Source of the DNA: JAPOXR01 sp964291445
GTDB taxonomy: Bacteria; Pseudomonadota; Alphaproteobacteria; Rhodobacterales; Rhodobacteraceae
DNA length: 64,000 bases
Direction of reading: 5' to 3'
Assembly: GCA_964291445.2 (NCBI GenBank)
Contig: OZ219862.1
Span: 558,001-622,000 of the forward strand
Shown: in pieces, positions 25,851 through 35,672 of the stretch
Numbering within the stretch: position 1 is the first letter of the stretch
Layout of the letters: the number at the start of each line of letters is the position of its first letter
Program-made: the position numbers and the translations under genes
The notes under the pieces: generated by a model
The model's input: only the letters and a program-made list of their open reading frames with translations
The model's database searches: none
What the model was told of the DNA's origin: nothing

Positions 25851-26345
25851 ATGGCAGGCAAGTTGGGAAAAAAGAAGAACGGCAATGCACTGCGTCTGGG
25901 CAGAAGGCACTCCAAGACCGATGTGCGGACGCAATTCGCGGCGCTGTGTTACCGAAGGCGCAGGAAGAACAAGTTCGAGATCCTGCTGATAACCGGCAGG
26001 AAAAGCGGTCGCTGGAAACTTCCCAAGGGCTGGCCGGTCAACGGGCTGACCCCGGCCGAAGCGGCAATGAAGGAAGCATACGAGGAAGCTGGCGTGCTTG
26101 GGGCATGTCATGACGAGTGCATCGGTCACTACTGCTATGCCAAGTCCTTCCGCAAGCCACACAAGACCCTGCCATGCATCGTTGCCGTGTTCCCGGTCCG
26201 GTGCACGAGAATTGCCGACACCTATCCCGAGACCGGTGAGCGCAACCGGGTCTGGCTTACGCCGAAGAAAGCGACCAGACTTGTCAGCGAGCCGTCGCTG
26301 AAGTCGATACTCAAGAATTTCGATCCAGTCCGGCTCGACAATTGA
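25851..26345 (+). CDS. Nudix hydrolase
   Basis: 164 residues from the chosen ATG. The Nudix box GLTPAEAAMKEAYEEAGV (residues about 64-81) has Lys in place of the usual Arg of the REUxEE motif but keeps both catalytic glutamates. The segment KFEILLITGRKSGRWKLPKGW before it is typical of diphosphoinositol- or diadenosine-polyphosphate-type Nudix enzymes. The N-terminus is lysine- and arginine-rich. Start is uncertain: a GGAAGG lies only three bases ahead, and ATG 25761 is an alternative. Confidence 0.88.
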   Translation: MAGKLGKKKNGNALRLGRRHSKTDVRTQFAALCYRRRRKNKFEILLITGRKSGRWKLPKGWPVNGLTPAEAAMKEAYEEAGVLGACHDECIGHYCYAKSFRKPHKTLPCIVAVFPVRCTRIADTYPETGERNRVWLTPKKATRLVSEPSLKSILKNFDPVRLDN

Positions 26346-26493
26346 CGCCGGACTGATTGGCATTGGGCATGACCCCGTACTCATGGTCAAACCATGTCCC
26401 GATCGGCGGTGTGCATCCTGTGCTCGCGATCAGGCCATTGCCCGATCGGCGTGCCCGATTGATTCAGCCGAAACAGTGCACTAGATTGGTGAC

Positions 26494-26937
26494 ATGATAC
26501 GATTTTCCCTCAGATGTGCGAACGACCACCATTTCGACAGCTGGTTTCAGTCGAACGCCACCTATGGCAAGCTGGACCAGGCGGGATTGCTGCACTGCCC
26601 AACATGCGGTTGCGACAGGATCGAAAAGAACCTGATGGCACCCGGAGTCCGCGGGTCGATGCCAGCCGAACCGGAAGCGACACCCGTAACGAAGAAGGAG
26701 ATTCACTCCCCTTCGACGCAAGCCGAAAAGGCCCTGGTCGCGATCAGGAACTGGGTCGAGAAGAATTCCGAATATGTCGGACCCAAATTTGCCCAGGAAG
26801 CCAGGGCGATCCATGACGGCGAGTCTCCCCGGCGATCGATATTCGGCGAAGCCGGGCTCGACGAGGCAGCGGCGTTGCTGGAAGAAGGCGTTCCCGTTGC
26901 TCCCCTTCCCTGGCCAAATTCGGGAAATACCAACTAG
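26494..26937 (+). CDS. DUF1178 family zinc-ribbon-like protein
   Basis: 147 residues. N-terminal MIRFSLRCANDHHFDSWFQS followed by LHCPTCG: a likely zinc ribbon (C8, H12, C35, C38), as in DUF1178. The C-terminal part has EYVGPKFAQEARAIHDGE and IFGEA, also family-typical. Function unknown. Located 155 bases ahead of lysC. Confidence 0.9.
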   Translation: MIRFSLRCANDHHFDSWFQSNATYGKLDQAGLLHCPTCGCDRIEKNLMAPGVRGSMPAEPEATPVTKKEIHSPSTQAEKALVAIRNWVEKNSEYVGPKFAQEARAIHDGESPRRSIFGEAGLDEAAALLEEGVPVAPLPWPNSGNTN

Positions 26938-27092
26938 AACCAGGCGGCCCCACCGATCGGCAATGCGTGCACGCTGCCAGTGTTGTCGATTCCGTGTTTG
27001 CAGGCCATGATACGGATCAGGTCAATGCCACTGCGCTGCCAGACACCAGACATTCCGGCGAGGTGCCGGACCAGGAAAGCGGGACCGGCTTG

Positions 27093-28319
27093 ATGAACCG
27101 AATCGTGATGAAGTTTGGCGGCACCTCGGTCGATGGGCTCGAGCGCATACGCAATGCCGCATCGAGGGTCCAGCGCGAGGTCCAGGCGGGAAACCAGGTG
27201 ATCGCGGTAGTTTCGGCAATGGCCGGAAGAACCAGTGAACTGGCCGATACCGTCAGTGCATTGTCGCCGATATTCGATGCCCGCGAGTATGATGCCGTGG
27301 TCTCGTCCGGCGAAAACGTGACCGCAGGGTTGATGGCCATTGCGCTGCAGGATCTCGGCATCCCGGCCCGCAGCTGGCAGGGATGGCAGATTCCGGTCCG
27401 GACGAATTCCGCCCATGGCGCGGCAAAGATCGAGGAGATCTGCACCGATGCCATCTGCGCCAAGTTCGACGAAGGCATGCAGGTGGCCGTCGTTGCCGGC
27501 TTCCAGGGCACGACATCCGACCAGAGGATATCGACACTTGGCCGCGGCGGTTCGGATACCAGCGCCGTTGCCCTGGCCGCGGCCTTCGACTGCCAGCGCT
27601 GCGACATCTGCACCGATGTCAGCGGCGTCTTTACGGCCGACCCGCGCCTGGTATCGACGGCCAGGCGGCTGGACCGTGTATCCTACGAGGAAATGATGGA
27701 GTTGGCATCACTCGGTGCCAAGGTGCTCCATACCAGGTCGGTCGAACTGGCCATGCACAACAATGTGCGGCTCCGGGTCATGTCCAGCTTCAGCGACGAG
27801 CCCGGAACTTCGGTGTGCAACGAGGAGGATATCATGGAAGCACGTGCGGTCTCCGGCGTGGCCCATTCAAGGAACGAGGCCAAGATCACCCTGATTTCGG
27901 TTGCCGACCGGCCCGGAATTGCCGCCACCATTTTCGGCCGGCTTGCCGATGTCGGCGTGGTTGTCGACATGATCGTGCAGAATATCTCCGAGGAGGGTCG
28001 GACCGACATTACCTTCTCCTGCCCGGTGGAGGACATATCGAAGGCGGAGCAGGCGCTGGATGAATTGCTGAATACCGGGGAGGTTCGCTACCGGGAGATG
28101 GTCAAGGATACCGAGGTCTGCAAGCTTTCGGTGGTCGGGATCGGCATGCGCTCCCAATCGGGAGTTGCGGCGAAGATGTTCAAGGCGCTGGCCGAGGAAA
28201 ACATCAACATTGCCGTCATTGCCACCTCCGAGATCAAGATATCGGTCCTGGTCGGCCGAAAATACATGGAACTGGGAGTCCAGGCACTGCACGACGCGTT
28301 CGGACTGGACAAGGGCTGA
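27093..28319 (+). CDS. lysC: Aspartate kinase
   Basis: 408 residues. First step from aspartate to lysine, methionine and threonine. Amino-acid kinase domain: MKFGGTSV at the N-terminus, SSGENVTAGL, GRGGSDTSAVALAAA, ITDVSG-like CTDVSGVFTADP. Two C-terminal ACT domains (about residues 270-405: ITLISVADRPGIAATIFGRL and LSVVGIGMRSQSGVAAKMF) mediate feedback inhibition. ATG 27093 gives the usual MNRIVMKFGG start. Followed four bases later by ptsP, as in many alphaproteobacteria. thrC lies 13 kb away. Confidence 0.97.
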   Translation: MNRIVMKFGGTSVDGLERIRNAASRVQREVQAGNQVIAVVSAMAGRTSELADTVSALSPIFDAREYDAVVSSGENVTAGLMAIALQDLGIPARSWQGWQIPVRTNSAHGAAKIEEICTDAICAKFDEGMQVAVVAGFQGTTSDQRISTLGRGGSDTSAVALAAAFDCQRCDICTDVSGVFTADPRLVSTARRLDRVSYEEMMELASLGAKVLHTRSVELAMHNNVRLRVMSSFSDEPGTSVCNEEDIMEARAVSGVAHSRNEAKITLISVADRPGIAATIFGRLADVGVVVDMIVQNISEEGRTDITFSCPVEDISKAEQALDELLNTGEVRYREMVKDTEVCKLSVVGIGMRSQSGVAAKMFKALAEENINIAVIATSEIKISVLVGRKYMELGVQALHDAFGLDKG

Positions 28320-28322
28320 GAC

Positions 28323-30587
28323 GTGCAGGCGAATTCCGGCAAGAGGATCGACTCCAGGTCACTGCTGCTCCGGCTTCGGGAAATGCTGCGCGAGGTCACT
28401 GGCGGGCAGAGCCGGCTTGACCAGATCACCCGCATAATTGCCGATGGCATGGGGGTCGATGTCTGCACCATCTACCTCCTGCGGGATTCGCGAACGCTGG
28501 AGCTTTGTGCCACTGCCGGTCTCAGGCAGGGCAGCGTGCATGTCACCAGGTTGCGGGTTGTCGAGGGGCTGGTCGGCCGGGTGGTGCGCGACATGGCACC
28601 GGTCAACACCGCCAATGCCCCCGGAGAGCGGGATTTCAAGTTCGTCCCCGAAACCGGCGAGGAGGTGCTGGTCTCCTTCCTGGGAGTCCCCCTCCAGAGG
28701 CTGGGTGAGCCGCTGGGTGTCCTGGTTGTCCAGACGCGGGAGGAGCACGAATTTGCCGCCGAGGAAATCGTCATCCTGGAAGTTGTGGCCATGTTCCTGG
28801 CCGACATGACCGAGCTTGGCGCCTTTGTCGATGAAAGCCAGGCCATGGCGCCGCCGCATACAAGGCCGGTGGAGTTTACCGGTGGAATCGGCCAGGAAGG
28901 GCTGGCGGACGGCCATGTGCTGCTGCATGAGCCGCGGGTGGTTCTGACCAACCCGGTTGCCGATGACCCGGAACTCGAGATGGACAACCTCGAACAGGCC
29001 ATCCGGACATTGCGAGGTCATGTGGACGAGATGGCGACGACCGCCAGCGTCCTGGCCGGCGAGGAACCGAGGGAAGTCATCGAGACCTACCGGCTGTTTG
29101 CCAATTCACCCGGATGGGTCGAGCGGATCAGGGAGCACATCCGGGACGGGTTGTCGGCCGGGGCCGCGGTCGAGATGGAGCAGTCGAACACGCGGGCCCG
29201 CATGGCCCAGGTCTCCGATTCCTATCTTCGCGAGCGGCTCGCCGATCTCGACGATCTCTCGAACCGGTTGCTTCGAATTCTCACCGGCCAGGGCATGGCC
29301 GACAGGGACAAGACTCCGGAAAACCCGGTGCTGGTGGCCAGGCAGCTCGGCCCCGGCGAATTGCTCGAATACGGCAGAGGCCTGAAAGGCGTAGTGCTGG
29401 AGGGTGGATCATTCGGATCGCATGCGACGATCATTGCGCGGGCGATGGCGATCCCGCTACTGATTCATGTCGAGGGGATCACCACCGAGGCGCTCAACAA
29501 TGACCGCATATTTGTCGATGGCGAGAAAGGCGTCGTCCACCTGAGACCCGGCAGGGAAACCGCCGAAGCGCTGACCGGCAAAATCCAGATGCAGGCGGCA
29601 CAGGCGCAGCGGTACCGGGACATCAGGGACAAGCCGGCCCGAACACGCGATGGGGAAACCATACGCATGTACATGAATGCCGGGGTCATGACCGACCTGC
29701 CAAATCTCGAGAATTCCGGCGCCGAGGGGGTGGGGCTGTTCAGGACCGAGCTTCGCTTCCTGGCGCAGCCGGCTCTTCCTGGACGCGAGGAGTTGGCCAG
29801 CCAGTATTCCGAGGTACTGGATTCGGCTCGTGGCAAGAGCGTGATCTTTCGCACCCTGGATATCGGATCCGACAAGCTGCTGCCCTATCTCAGGCCGGAG
29901 GACGAGCCGAACCCGGCCATGGGCTGGCGGGCGATTCGCATCGGCCTGGACAGGCCGGCCGTGCTGCGAATGCAATCGGAAGCGCTGATACGGGGCGCAA
30001 AGGGGCGCCCGCTGAACGTGATGTTCCCGATGGTGACCGAGCAGGATGAATTCTACACCGCCCGCGACATCTTCCTGGGAATGGTCGATCGGGAGAGGCG
30101 GCTGGGCCGACCGGTTCCGGACAGGATCAGGTTCGGCGCCATGCTCGAGACACCATCGCTGGCCTTTGCGTCCGACGGGTTTTTCTCCTCCGTGGATTTC
30201 ATGTCGATCGGCGGTAATGATCTCAAGCAGTTCTTCTTTGCCGCCGACCGCGAAAACGAACGGGTTCGCCGCCAGTATGACACCCTCAATCTGAGCTACC
30301 TGTACCTGATCAGGATGATCGCCGAAAGGTGCCGGAAATCGGACACGCCGCTCAGCTATTGTGGCGAGACGGCAGGGTTGCCCCTTGAAGCGGTCTGCCT
30401 GGCAGCGTCCGGCCTGCGGACCCTCTCGATGCGCTCGACATCGATCGGCCGGGTCAAGCACCTCTTTCGCCGGATCCGGCTGGAAGATGTTCGCCAGGCG
30501 CTCGATGCCGCCCGCGCCAACAACGAACAATCGGCGCGGGAGCGGGTCGCCAACACGCTCGGCCCGGCACTCTATTTCAACCAGTAA
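28323..30587 (+). CDS. ptsP: Phosphoenolpyruvate-protein phosphotransferase PtsP (EI-Ntr)
   Basis: 754 residues, GTG start. N-terminal GAF domain (about 20-165) senses a nitrogen signal in the nitrogen PTS; then enzyme I helical domain, the swivelling phosphohistidine domain with H367 in GGSFGSHATIIARAMAIP, and the PEP-binding barrel (FRTLDIGSDKLLPYL, PMVTEQDEF, SIGGNDLKQFFFAADR). It passes phosphate to NPr. No HPr or EIIA gene is in the window. Confidence 0.96.
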   Translation: MQANSGKRIDSRSLLLRLREMLREVTGGQSRLDQITRIIADGMGVDVCTIYLLRDSRTLELCATAGLRQGSVHVTRLRVVEGLVGRVVRDMAPVNTANAPGERDFKFVPETGEEVLVSFLGVPLQRLGEPLGVLVVQTREEHEFAAEEIVILEVVAMFLADMTELGAFVDESQAMAPPHTRPVEFTGGIGQEGLADGHVLLHEPRVVLTNPVADDPELEMDNLEQAIRTLRGHVDEMATTASVLAGEEPREVIETYRLFANSPGWVERIREHIRDGLSAGAAVEMEQSNTRARMAQVSDSYLRERLADLDDLSNRLLRILTGQGMADRDKTPENPVLVARQLGPGELLEYGRGLKGVVLEGGSFGSHATIIARAMAIPLLIHVEGITTEALNNDRIFVDGEKGVVHLRPGRETAEALTGKIQMQAAQAQRYRDIRDKPARTRDGETIRMYMNAGVMTDLPNLENSGAEGVGLFRTELRFLAQPALPGREELASQYSEVLDSARGKSVIFRTLDIGSDKLLPYLRPEDEPNPAMGWRAIRIGLDRPAVLRMQSEALIRGAKGRPLNVMFPMVTEQDEFYTARDIFLGMVDRERRLGRPVPDRIRFGAMLETPSLAFASDGFFSSVDFMSIGGNDLKQFFFAADRENERVRRQYDTLNLSYLYLIRMIAERCRKSDTPLSYCGETAGLPLEAVCLAASGLRTLSMRSTSIGRVKHLFRRIRLEDVRQALDAARANNEQSARERVANTLGPALYFNQ

Positions 30588-30675
30588 CGATCAGGCGGCC
30601 CCGGTATAGCCATGGCAGGTCCAGGCATTCCACCCGCCTGCCAGGCCTTCCCGTCGGCCCGGGCATCCGTCCAAT

Positions 30676-31236
30676 TCAGCCAGCCCCGGCTTCCCTCCAT
30701 TTGCGGACCCACCCGACAAGCCCGCCCTCGCCCGACAGATTCATGGTCAGCACCCGGCCCTGGTCGGTTGGTTGCGGAAACCGCAGGCCATGGCGCCTCT
30801 CGAAGCCGAACCTGGCGTAGTAGCCGACATCTCCGATCAGGATGACCCGCTCCCAGCCCAGTCTCCGTGCCTGGGCCAGCCCCTCGGCTATCAGCGCCGC
30901 GCCGATCCCCTCGCCCTGCCTGATCGGATGAACTGCCACCGGTCCCAGCAACAGGGCGGATTGCCCGTCCGGTTCGACCCTGACCGGCCAGAACCTGATG
31001 GTTCCGGCGATGGTCTCGAATTCATCGCGGGCAACGAGAGACAAATCGGCGACCGGATCAACCCCTTCCCGCAATCGATACGAGGAAAGTCCCGTCCGGC
31101 CCGGGCCAAAGGCAGTATCCAGCAGCACCTCGATTTCCCAGCCATCACCGGCGGTTTCCTGTTCAAGCCGCAAATCGATGCCCCGCCATGGTTGTGCTGC
31201 CAATGATGTCGTATCCCAAGGCAAATCGATCGGCAA
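30676..31236 (-). CDS. GNAT N-acetyltransferase
   Basis: 186 residues. Acetyl-CoA loop LLGPVAVHPIRQGEGIGAALIAEG (residues about 97-118) has the Q/RxxGxG/A pattern, and VILIGDVGYYARFGFER after it is typical of the YhbS-like group. The longest frame starts at TTG 31236; the true start may be further in, near GIDLRLEQE. Substrate unknown. Convergent with ptsP. Confidence 0.88.
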   Translation of the reverse strand: MPIDLPWDTTSLAAQPWRGIDLRLEQETAGDGWEIEVLLDTAFGPGRTGLSSYRLREGVDPVADLSLVARDEFETIAGTIRFWPVRVEPDGQSALLLGPVAVHPIRQGEGIGAALIAEGLAQARRLGWERVILIGDVGYYARFGFERRHGLRFPQPTDQGRVLTMNLSGEGGLVGWVRKWREAGAG

Positions 31237-31545
31237 TTCCCGGCACAGCCACCCTTCCCCGGCTCCTGGAGCCCCCGGCGGCGGCCTGGCATCCCGACTT
31301 GGTCATGCTGGCAGGCAACAGGCCATTGCCGGCACCGATTGCCTGAACCCGGGCACGGCCGGATGCCGATCGCACCAACCGCATCAACCACAAGAGATGT
31401 GGCAAGCCACCTTGCGTCTCGATGACCTGTGTCATATCGCTCCGCACTCACACACGTGTTCCTTCAGAAAATTGCGCAGATTCGCGCCCATAGACATTTC
31501 GTGGCATGGTCCTGCCTGTATCGACACTGAACAAGGGATATCCAC
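31237..31545. other. Gene-free stretch upstream of the IS5 remnant
   Basis: No supported gene on either strand. It probably includes the left flank of a decayed insertion sequence, but I could not identify terminal inverted repeats. Confidence 0.35.
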
Positions 31546-31884
31546 ATGGCCTGGAGTGAAACCACCCGGCAGCAGGACACGCGACCCTCAAGGCGAATTG
31601 AAACCGATTTGACCGATACCGAATGGCAATTGATCGAACCGCTCCTTCCATCTGCCTCGAAAATGGGACGTCCCCGCAGCACCTGCTTGCGGGAGGCCTG
31701 GGGTGCCATCCAGTACTTGTCCAGAGGGCGGCGGGCCTCGATGCGCTGGCGAATCGACATGCCGGCCATATCGCGCAGTCTGCGTGGGAACACCGGCAAG
31801 AACCGTCCGGCTCGCGCCGGCGGACGCCCGCAACGAACGAAATTCCGCTGTCATGCAAAATCAACCGGATTTGGCGTGGGATAG
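31546..31884 (+). pseudogene. IS5-family transposase remnant (N-terminal part)
   Basis: The frame opens with MAWSETTRQQ and continues through DLTDTEWQLIEPLLP to GRPRSTCLREAWGAIQYL, the N-terminal DUF4096-type region of IS5 (IS427 group) transposases. After about residue 58 the similarity stops, so the frame is lost and the catalytic DDE region is missing. Remnant only. Confidence 0.8.
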
Positions 31885-31942
31885 TCCAGATTCCGCCCTG
31901 GAGCCAATTGAATCAGCAGGTGGGCGGCGCTACCTTCCCGGC

Positions 31943-32305
31943 ATGGTGGATGCTGCATTCGATACTCTGGCGGTGACACGTCAGCTCAAGGCCAGAGGTT
32001 TTGATGCCGATCAGGCCGAGGCGATCACGGAGGCTGTGCGGACCGGAGTGACCGGCGGGGTGACATCGAAAGCCGATCTGGCGGAGCTGCGGGCGGATAT
32101 GGCGGAGCTGCGAGCGGGTGTTGCCGAGGTTCGGACCGAGTTGCGCTGGATGAAGGCAACAGGCGGCGTGATCGTCGCCGCTCTCGTCTTGCTGGGCGTT
32201 CAGGCATACGAGACGAACGCATCGCTTGCCGAACATGGCGCCGCCATTGCCGCGATGCAAAGAGACATGGCAGAGATCAAGGCCCTGCTGGCTGCGGGCA
32301 ATTAA
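31943..32305 (+). CDS. DUF1640-like coiled-coil membrane protein
   Basis: 120 residues. FDTLAVTRQLKARGFDADQA and EAITEA are typical of the DUF1640/CCDC90 group. A coiled-coil with the repeating LAELRADMAELRAGVAEVR heptads (about 48-72) is followed by one hydrophobic helix (about 76-90) and another coil. Start uncertain; ATG 31852 in the same frame would add 30 residues. Lies immediately behind the IS5 remnant, as this family often does in accessory DNA. Function unknown. Confidence 0.75.
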   Translation: MVDAAFDTLAVTRQLKARGFDADQAEAITEAVRTGVTGGVTSKADLAELRADMAELRAGVAEVRTELRWMKATGGVIVAALVLLGVQAYETNASLAEHGAAIAAMQRDMAEIKALLAAGN

Positions 32306-32919
32306 TGTCTCGTCACAGTGATTTTGGCGAGTTGGATCATGTTTCGCAAGCCTCGGACTTCGGATAGGCAGAAATTCCAATTGTTCCATCAAGTCCAGAT
32401 TCTCAGCTGTGTCGGGGGGCTTGTGTTGCTGGCAATCTGTGCCAGCTTTGCCTCACGCTCCGGACGCGCGTCGGTGGTGATGATCACGAGGAGTCGGTCC
32501 CGGTCGCCGGAGACGACTCGCATGACCAGGATCTTCAGCTGATCGAGCATCCGGGTGCGGGCTACCCATCTCCTGCGTGCTGCCTTCCACCGGGTGCAGA
32601 CCAGCTGGCATGCGCTCTGCATGGGGAGGGCAATCATGCCTGACATCGCCAGCACGCTGGAGTTGGTCCTGGATCCATGACAACGATGCCGAACTCGGCA
32701 TCGTTGTCATTCGAGGCTCGTCTTGAACAATGGTCTCGAGCGATTTGATCCTTGCGACTGAATTGCAGTGGAGTCTCGCCCGTCGAATTCAGGAAATTCA
32801 ACGCACCGGCGCGATTCGACACTCCAGTCGTGCCTGCATTTCCAGGTTGAACCGGAAATTCCAGAGCGGGCAGATTGCGGATCTCACCGCCAGCATGCGG
32901 TCGAGGGCAATCGACAGGT
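32306..32919. other. Gene-poor stretch with a long palindrome
   Basis: 614 bases. No frame carries a recognised domain. The only striking structure is the 34-bp perfect palindrome at 32677-32710. Confidence 0.45.
32677..32710. repeat. Perfect 16-bp inverted repeat with 2-base spacer
   Basis: ATGACAACGATGCCGA, then AC, then its exact reverse complement. All 16 pairs match. No T-run follows on either strand. It could be a cruciform or hairpin, a terminator of an unseen transcript, the joined ends of a mobile element, or a dimeric protein site. Confidence 0.9.
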
Positions 32920-33546
32920 TCAAGCGATGCGTGCCTGAACAAATTGCGCTGCGGCGCGGCCGAAATCCCTGTGTCCTGCCTCGTCCCAGTGAACGCCGTC
33001 AACGGGCGATACTGTCACGTGGTCACCGGCGTCGAGGAACCCGCAATCCTGCCTGTGGGCGACAGCCTGCAATTCGGCCTTCAGGCCAATCTGCCGCTTC
33101 CCGGCACCTTTGAAGATGTCTCGCATGCACCCGGCGGGAGCCACCGGCGCGGGTGCGATGATCCCGACATCGAGGCCGGGCAAGCAGTGGCGGGCTTCGC
33201 AGACAAGACGTTCGAGTGAACGGGCAATCTCGGATGCCGTCACGGAAAAGATCGGCTTCAGATCATTGGTCCCCAACATCACCAGCATCAGGTTGAGCGG
33301 CTTGTGGCTCATGAGGATCGGCGGCAGAATGTCGATCCCGGATCGGCATCCGCCCTCAACCGGGTCATCATGAACGGTGGTGCGCCCGCCCAACCCCTCG
33401 GCAATGACCTGGCATTCCGGACCCAGCATCGCCGCCATCACATCCGGCCAGCGCTTGCCGTAGGGGAGCCGGTCGGCTGCATCCAACCGAACCAGCGGAA
33501 TGTCGCCATGCGTGTTGCTGTCGCCGTAGCAAAGGATCGTTGTCAT
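32920..33546 (-). CDS. SGNH/GDSL hydrolase (arylesterase-like)
   Basis: 208 residues. Block I LCYGDSNTHG with the nucleophile S10, the later GTNDLKP block with Asn, and VDGVHWDEAGH with the catalytic Asp and His. This matches small SGNH esterases (arylesterase / acyl-CoA thioesterase type). No signal peptide, so cytoplasmic. ATG 33546 places the family motif directly at the N-terminus. Substrate unknown. Confidence 0.9.
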   Translation of the reverse strand: MTTILCYGDSNTHGDIPLVRLDAADRLPYGKRWPDVMAAMLGPECQVIAEGLGGRTTVHDDPVEGGCRSGIDILPPILMSHKPLNLMLVMLGTNDLKPIFSVTASEIARSLERLVCEARHCLPGLDVGIIAPAPVAPAGCMRDIFKGAGKRQIGLKAELQAVAHRQDCGFLDAGDHVTVSPVDGVHWDEAGHRDFGRAAAQFVQARIA

Positions 33547-34033
33547 GTAATGGCACCCTGTTGAGGCCGTCGCGGCCCCGAAGTTCGAATTCAACTCGGC
33601 CGAATCAGCACCAAACTATATCGAGTTTTCGCAGGCAGCCTGCATCGCGAGACATACGAGTAAAGTCAAACTGTCGCCGCACGGTTATCGCATCGCACCA
33701 TCACACGTCCACACGTCCGGTATACCACGGGTGGACAAGCCCATTATGCAGTTCACCTACACGTGAATTTCGGTTTGGCGCTGCAATTCACTCATTTCCT
33801 GCATCCGGAAACCAGCTCCCGAACCCCAACTCTTGTCGGGTCGCAGTGTATTTCAACAGGCAGCACCTGGTCCCGGACACGCAGGATCACAATCCATCAC
33901 ACCCCCTTACCAGCGCAGCACCAGCCCGACCCCGACCAGATGCTGCACACCTCCTTCGCCCGCATGACGTGCGTTCGCGCGCGGATCAACTGGAAGTTTG
34001 GCGCCGGAGAGGCTAGTCTTCTGCCGGGCCGAC
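33547..34033. other. Intergenic stretch between SGNH hydrolase and MTA phosphorylase genes
   Basis: 487 bases, more AT-rich than most of the window, between divergent genes. No gene recognised; presumably holds promoters for both neighbours. Confidence 0.4.
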
Positions 34034-34942
34034 ATGGTCATGGTGAGGGACGTGGATCGCGAGGAATTGCAGGAGACCTGTTTCGGAATTATCGGCGGGT
34101 CCGGGATCTATGATATCGACACGCTCGACGATCCCCGGTGGCAGTCGGTTGACGGCCCGTGGGGAGCCCCGTCCGACCAGATCCTGACCGGAACAATCGA
34201 CGGCAGCCCGGTTGCCTTCCTTCCCCGGCACGGACGCGGCCATGTCCATTCGCCGACTTCGGTGCCGTACCGGGCCAATATCGACGCGCTGAAGCGCCTC
34301 GGGGTGACCGACATCATTTCACTGTCAGCTTGCGGGTCACTGGCCGAGGAGATGGCGCCAGGCGATTTCGTGTTCGTGGACCAGTTCGTCGATCGGACCT
34401 TTGCCCGGGAAAAGAGTTTCTTCGGGCATGGCTGCGTTGCCCATGTCTCGATGGCGTATCCGGTGTGCGGCAGGCTGGCTGCCGCATGCTGCGCCCTGGC
34501 CGGAGAGCTCGGCATCAGGTGCCATGAGGCCGGGACCTACCTGGCCATGGAGGGTCCGCAATTCTCGACGCTGGCGGAATCCCGCATGTACCGTTCGGTG
34601 CTGGGCTGCCATGTCATCGGCATGACCAACATGCCGGAGGCCAAGCTCGCCCGCGAGGCCGAGATCTGCTATGCGACGGTCGCAATGGTCACCGATTATG
34701 ACAGCTGGCATCCGGGGCATGGCGAAGTCGATGTGACCTCGATCATTCGAATGCTGACCGACAATACCAGGCGGGCCAAGGGGCTGGTGGAGAGGCTTCC
34801 GGGAGTGCTGGGAGGGGAGCGCCGTCCATGCACCCAGGGTTGCGACCGGTCGCTGGATACGGCAATCCTCACTTCCGACCCCGGGCAATCGGAGCTGGCG
34901 GGCAGGCTCGATGCTATCGCCGGACGAATTCTCGGCAGTTGA
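34034..34942 (+). CDS. mtnP: S-methyl-5'-thioadenosine phosphorylase
   Basis: 302 residues. Cleaves MTA to adenine and 5-methylthioribose-1-phosphate, in methionine and polyamine salvage. Phosphate loop GIIGGSGIYD, LPRHGRGHVHSP, AMEGPQFSTLAESRMYR, and the substrate loop TDYDSWH; the Asp of that loop favours the adenine nucleosides over guanine. ATG 34034 and 34040 are both possible starts. Followed by apt, which uses the adenine product, so the two form a salvage unit. Confidence 0.95.
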   Translation: MVMVRDVDREELQETCFGIIGGSGIYDIDTLDDPRWQSVDGPWGAPSDQILTGTIDGSPVAFLPRHGRGHVHSPTSVPYRANIDALKRLGVTDIISLSACGSLAEEMAPGDFVFVDQFVDRTFAREKSFFGHGCVAHVSMAYPVCGRLAAACCALAGELGIRCHEAGTYLAMEGPQFSTLAESRMYRSVLGCHVIGMTNMPEAKLAREAEICYATVAMVTDYDSWHPGHGEVDVTSIIRMLTDNTRRAKGLVERLPGVLGGERRPCTQGCDRSLDTAILTSDPGQSELAGRLDAIAGRILGS

Positions 34943-34986
34943 GGACGGATACCGGTGGACTGGACGGGGAGCTACGGGATGACGAC

Positions 34987-35526
34987 ATGGCAGATGGCAC
35001 CAGTCTGAAGGACTACATCAGGACCATCCCCGACTTTCCCAAGCCGGGAATCCAATTCCGGGATGTGACCACCCTGTTCAAGGACCCGCGCGGCCTTCGC
35101 ATGGCCGTCGACCAGTTGCTCCTTCCCTATTCCGGGCAGCGGATCGACAAGGTGGCGGCGCTCGAGGCCAGGGGTTTCGTGATTGGCGGTGCCCTTGCCC
35201 ACCAGATATCGGCAGGATTCGTCTTGATACGCAAGAAGGGCAAGTTACCGGGACCGGCGATTTCCGAATCCTACGAGCTTGAATATGGTGCCGAGACCAT
35301 GGAGATCCATGATGACGCCATTGCCGCCGGTGAGCGGATCCTGCTGGTTGACGACCTGCTGGCAACCGGTGGAACCGCGGTGGCGGGAATTACCCTGCTC
35401 GAAAGGCTGGGGGCCGACATTGTCGGTTGTGCCTTCGTCATTGATCTTCCTGAACTTGGCGGGCGCAAGAGACTGGAATCACTTGGATATCCTGTTCATT
35501 GGCTGTGCCAGTTCGAAGGCGGCTGA
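34987..35526 (+). CDS. apt: Adenine phosphoribosyltransferase
   Basis: 179 residues, typical length. Adenine + PRPP gives AMP. Conserved: IPDFPKPGIQFRDVT at the N-terminus, ALEARGF, and the PRPP motif ILLVDDLLATGGTA (residues about 117-130). It is 45 bases downstream of mtnP and probably recycles adenine from that reaction. Confidence 0.97.
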   Translation: MADGTSLKDYIRTIPDFPKPGIQFRDVTTLFKDPRGLRMAVDQLLLPYSGQRIDKVAALEARGFVIGGALAHQISAGFVLIRKKGKLPGPAISESYELEYGAETMEIHDDAIAAGERILLVDDLLATGGTAVAGITLLERLGADIVGCAFVIDLPELGGRKRLESLGYPVHWLCQFEGG

Positions 35527-35672
35527 CCGGGACCGCCGGTGCTCCGGGACGAGAGTTCGACTGGTATGAAACCGGGGCATGGAGGATTGCGTGGTAGGTT
35601 GGCATGTCAAATTGATGCCCTGAGACCGGACCGGCAATCGTGGTGGGACGCTCCGGCGGCAAGGGGCAGCTG

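Noticed and set aside
32389..32710. Small minus-strand genes in the palindrome region
   Set aside because: Overlapping frames without family, ribosome binding site or consistent composition.
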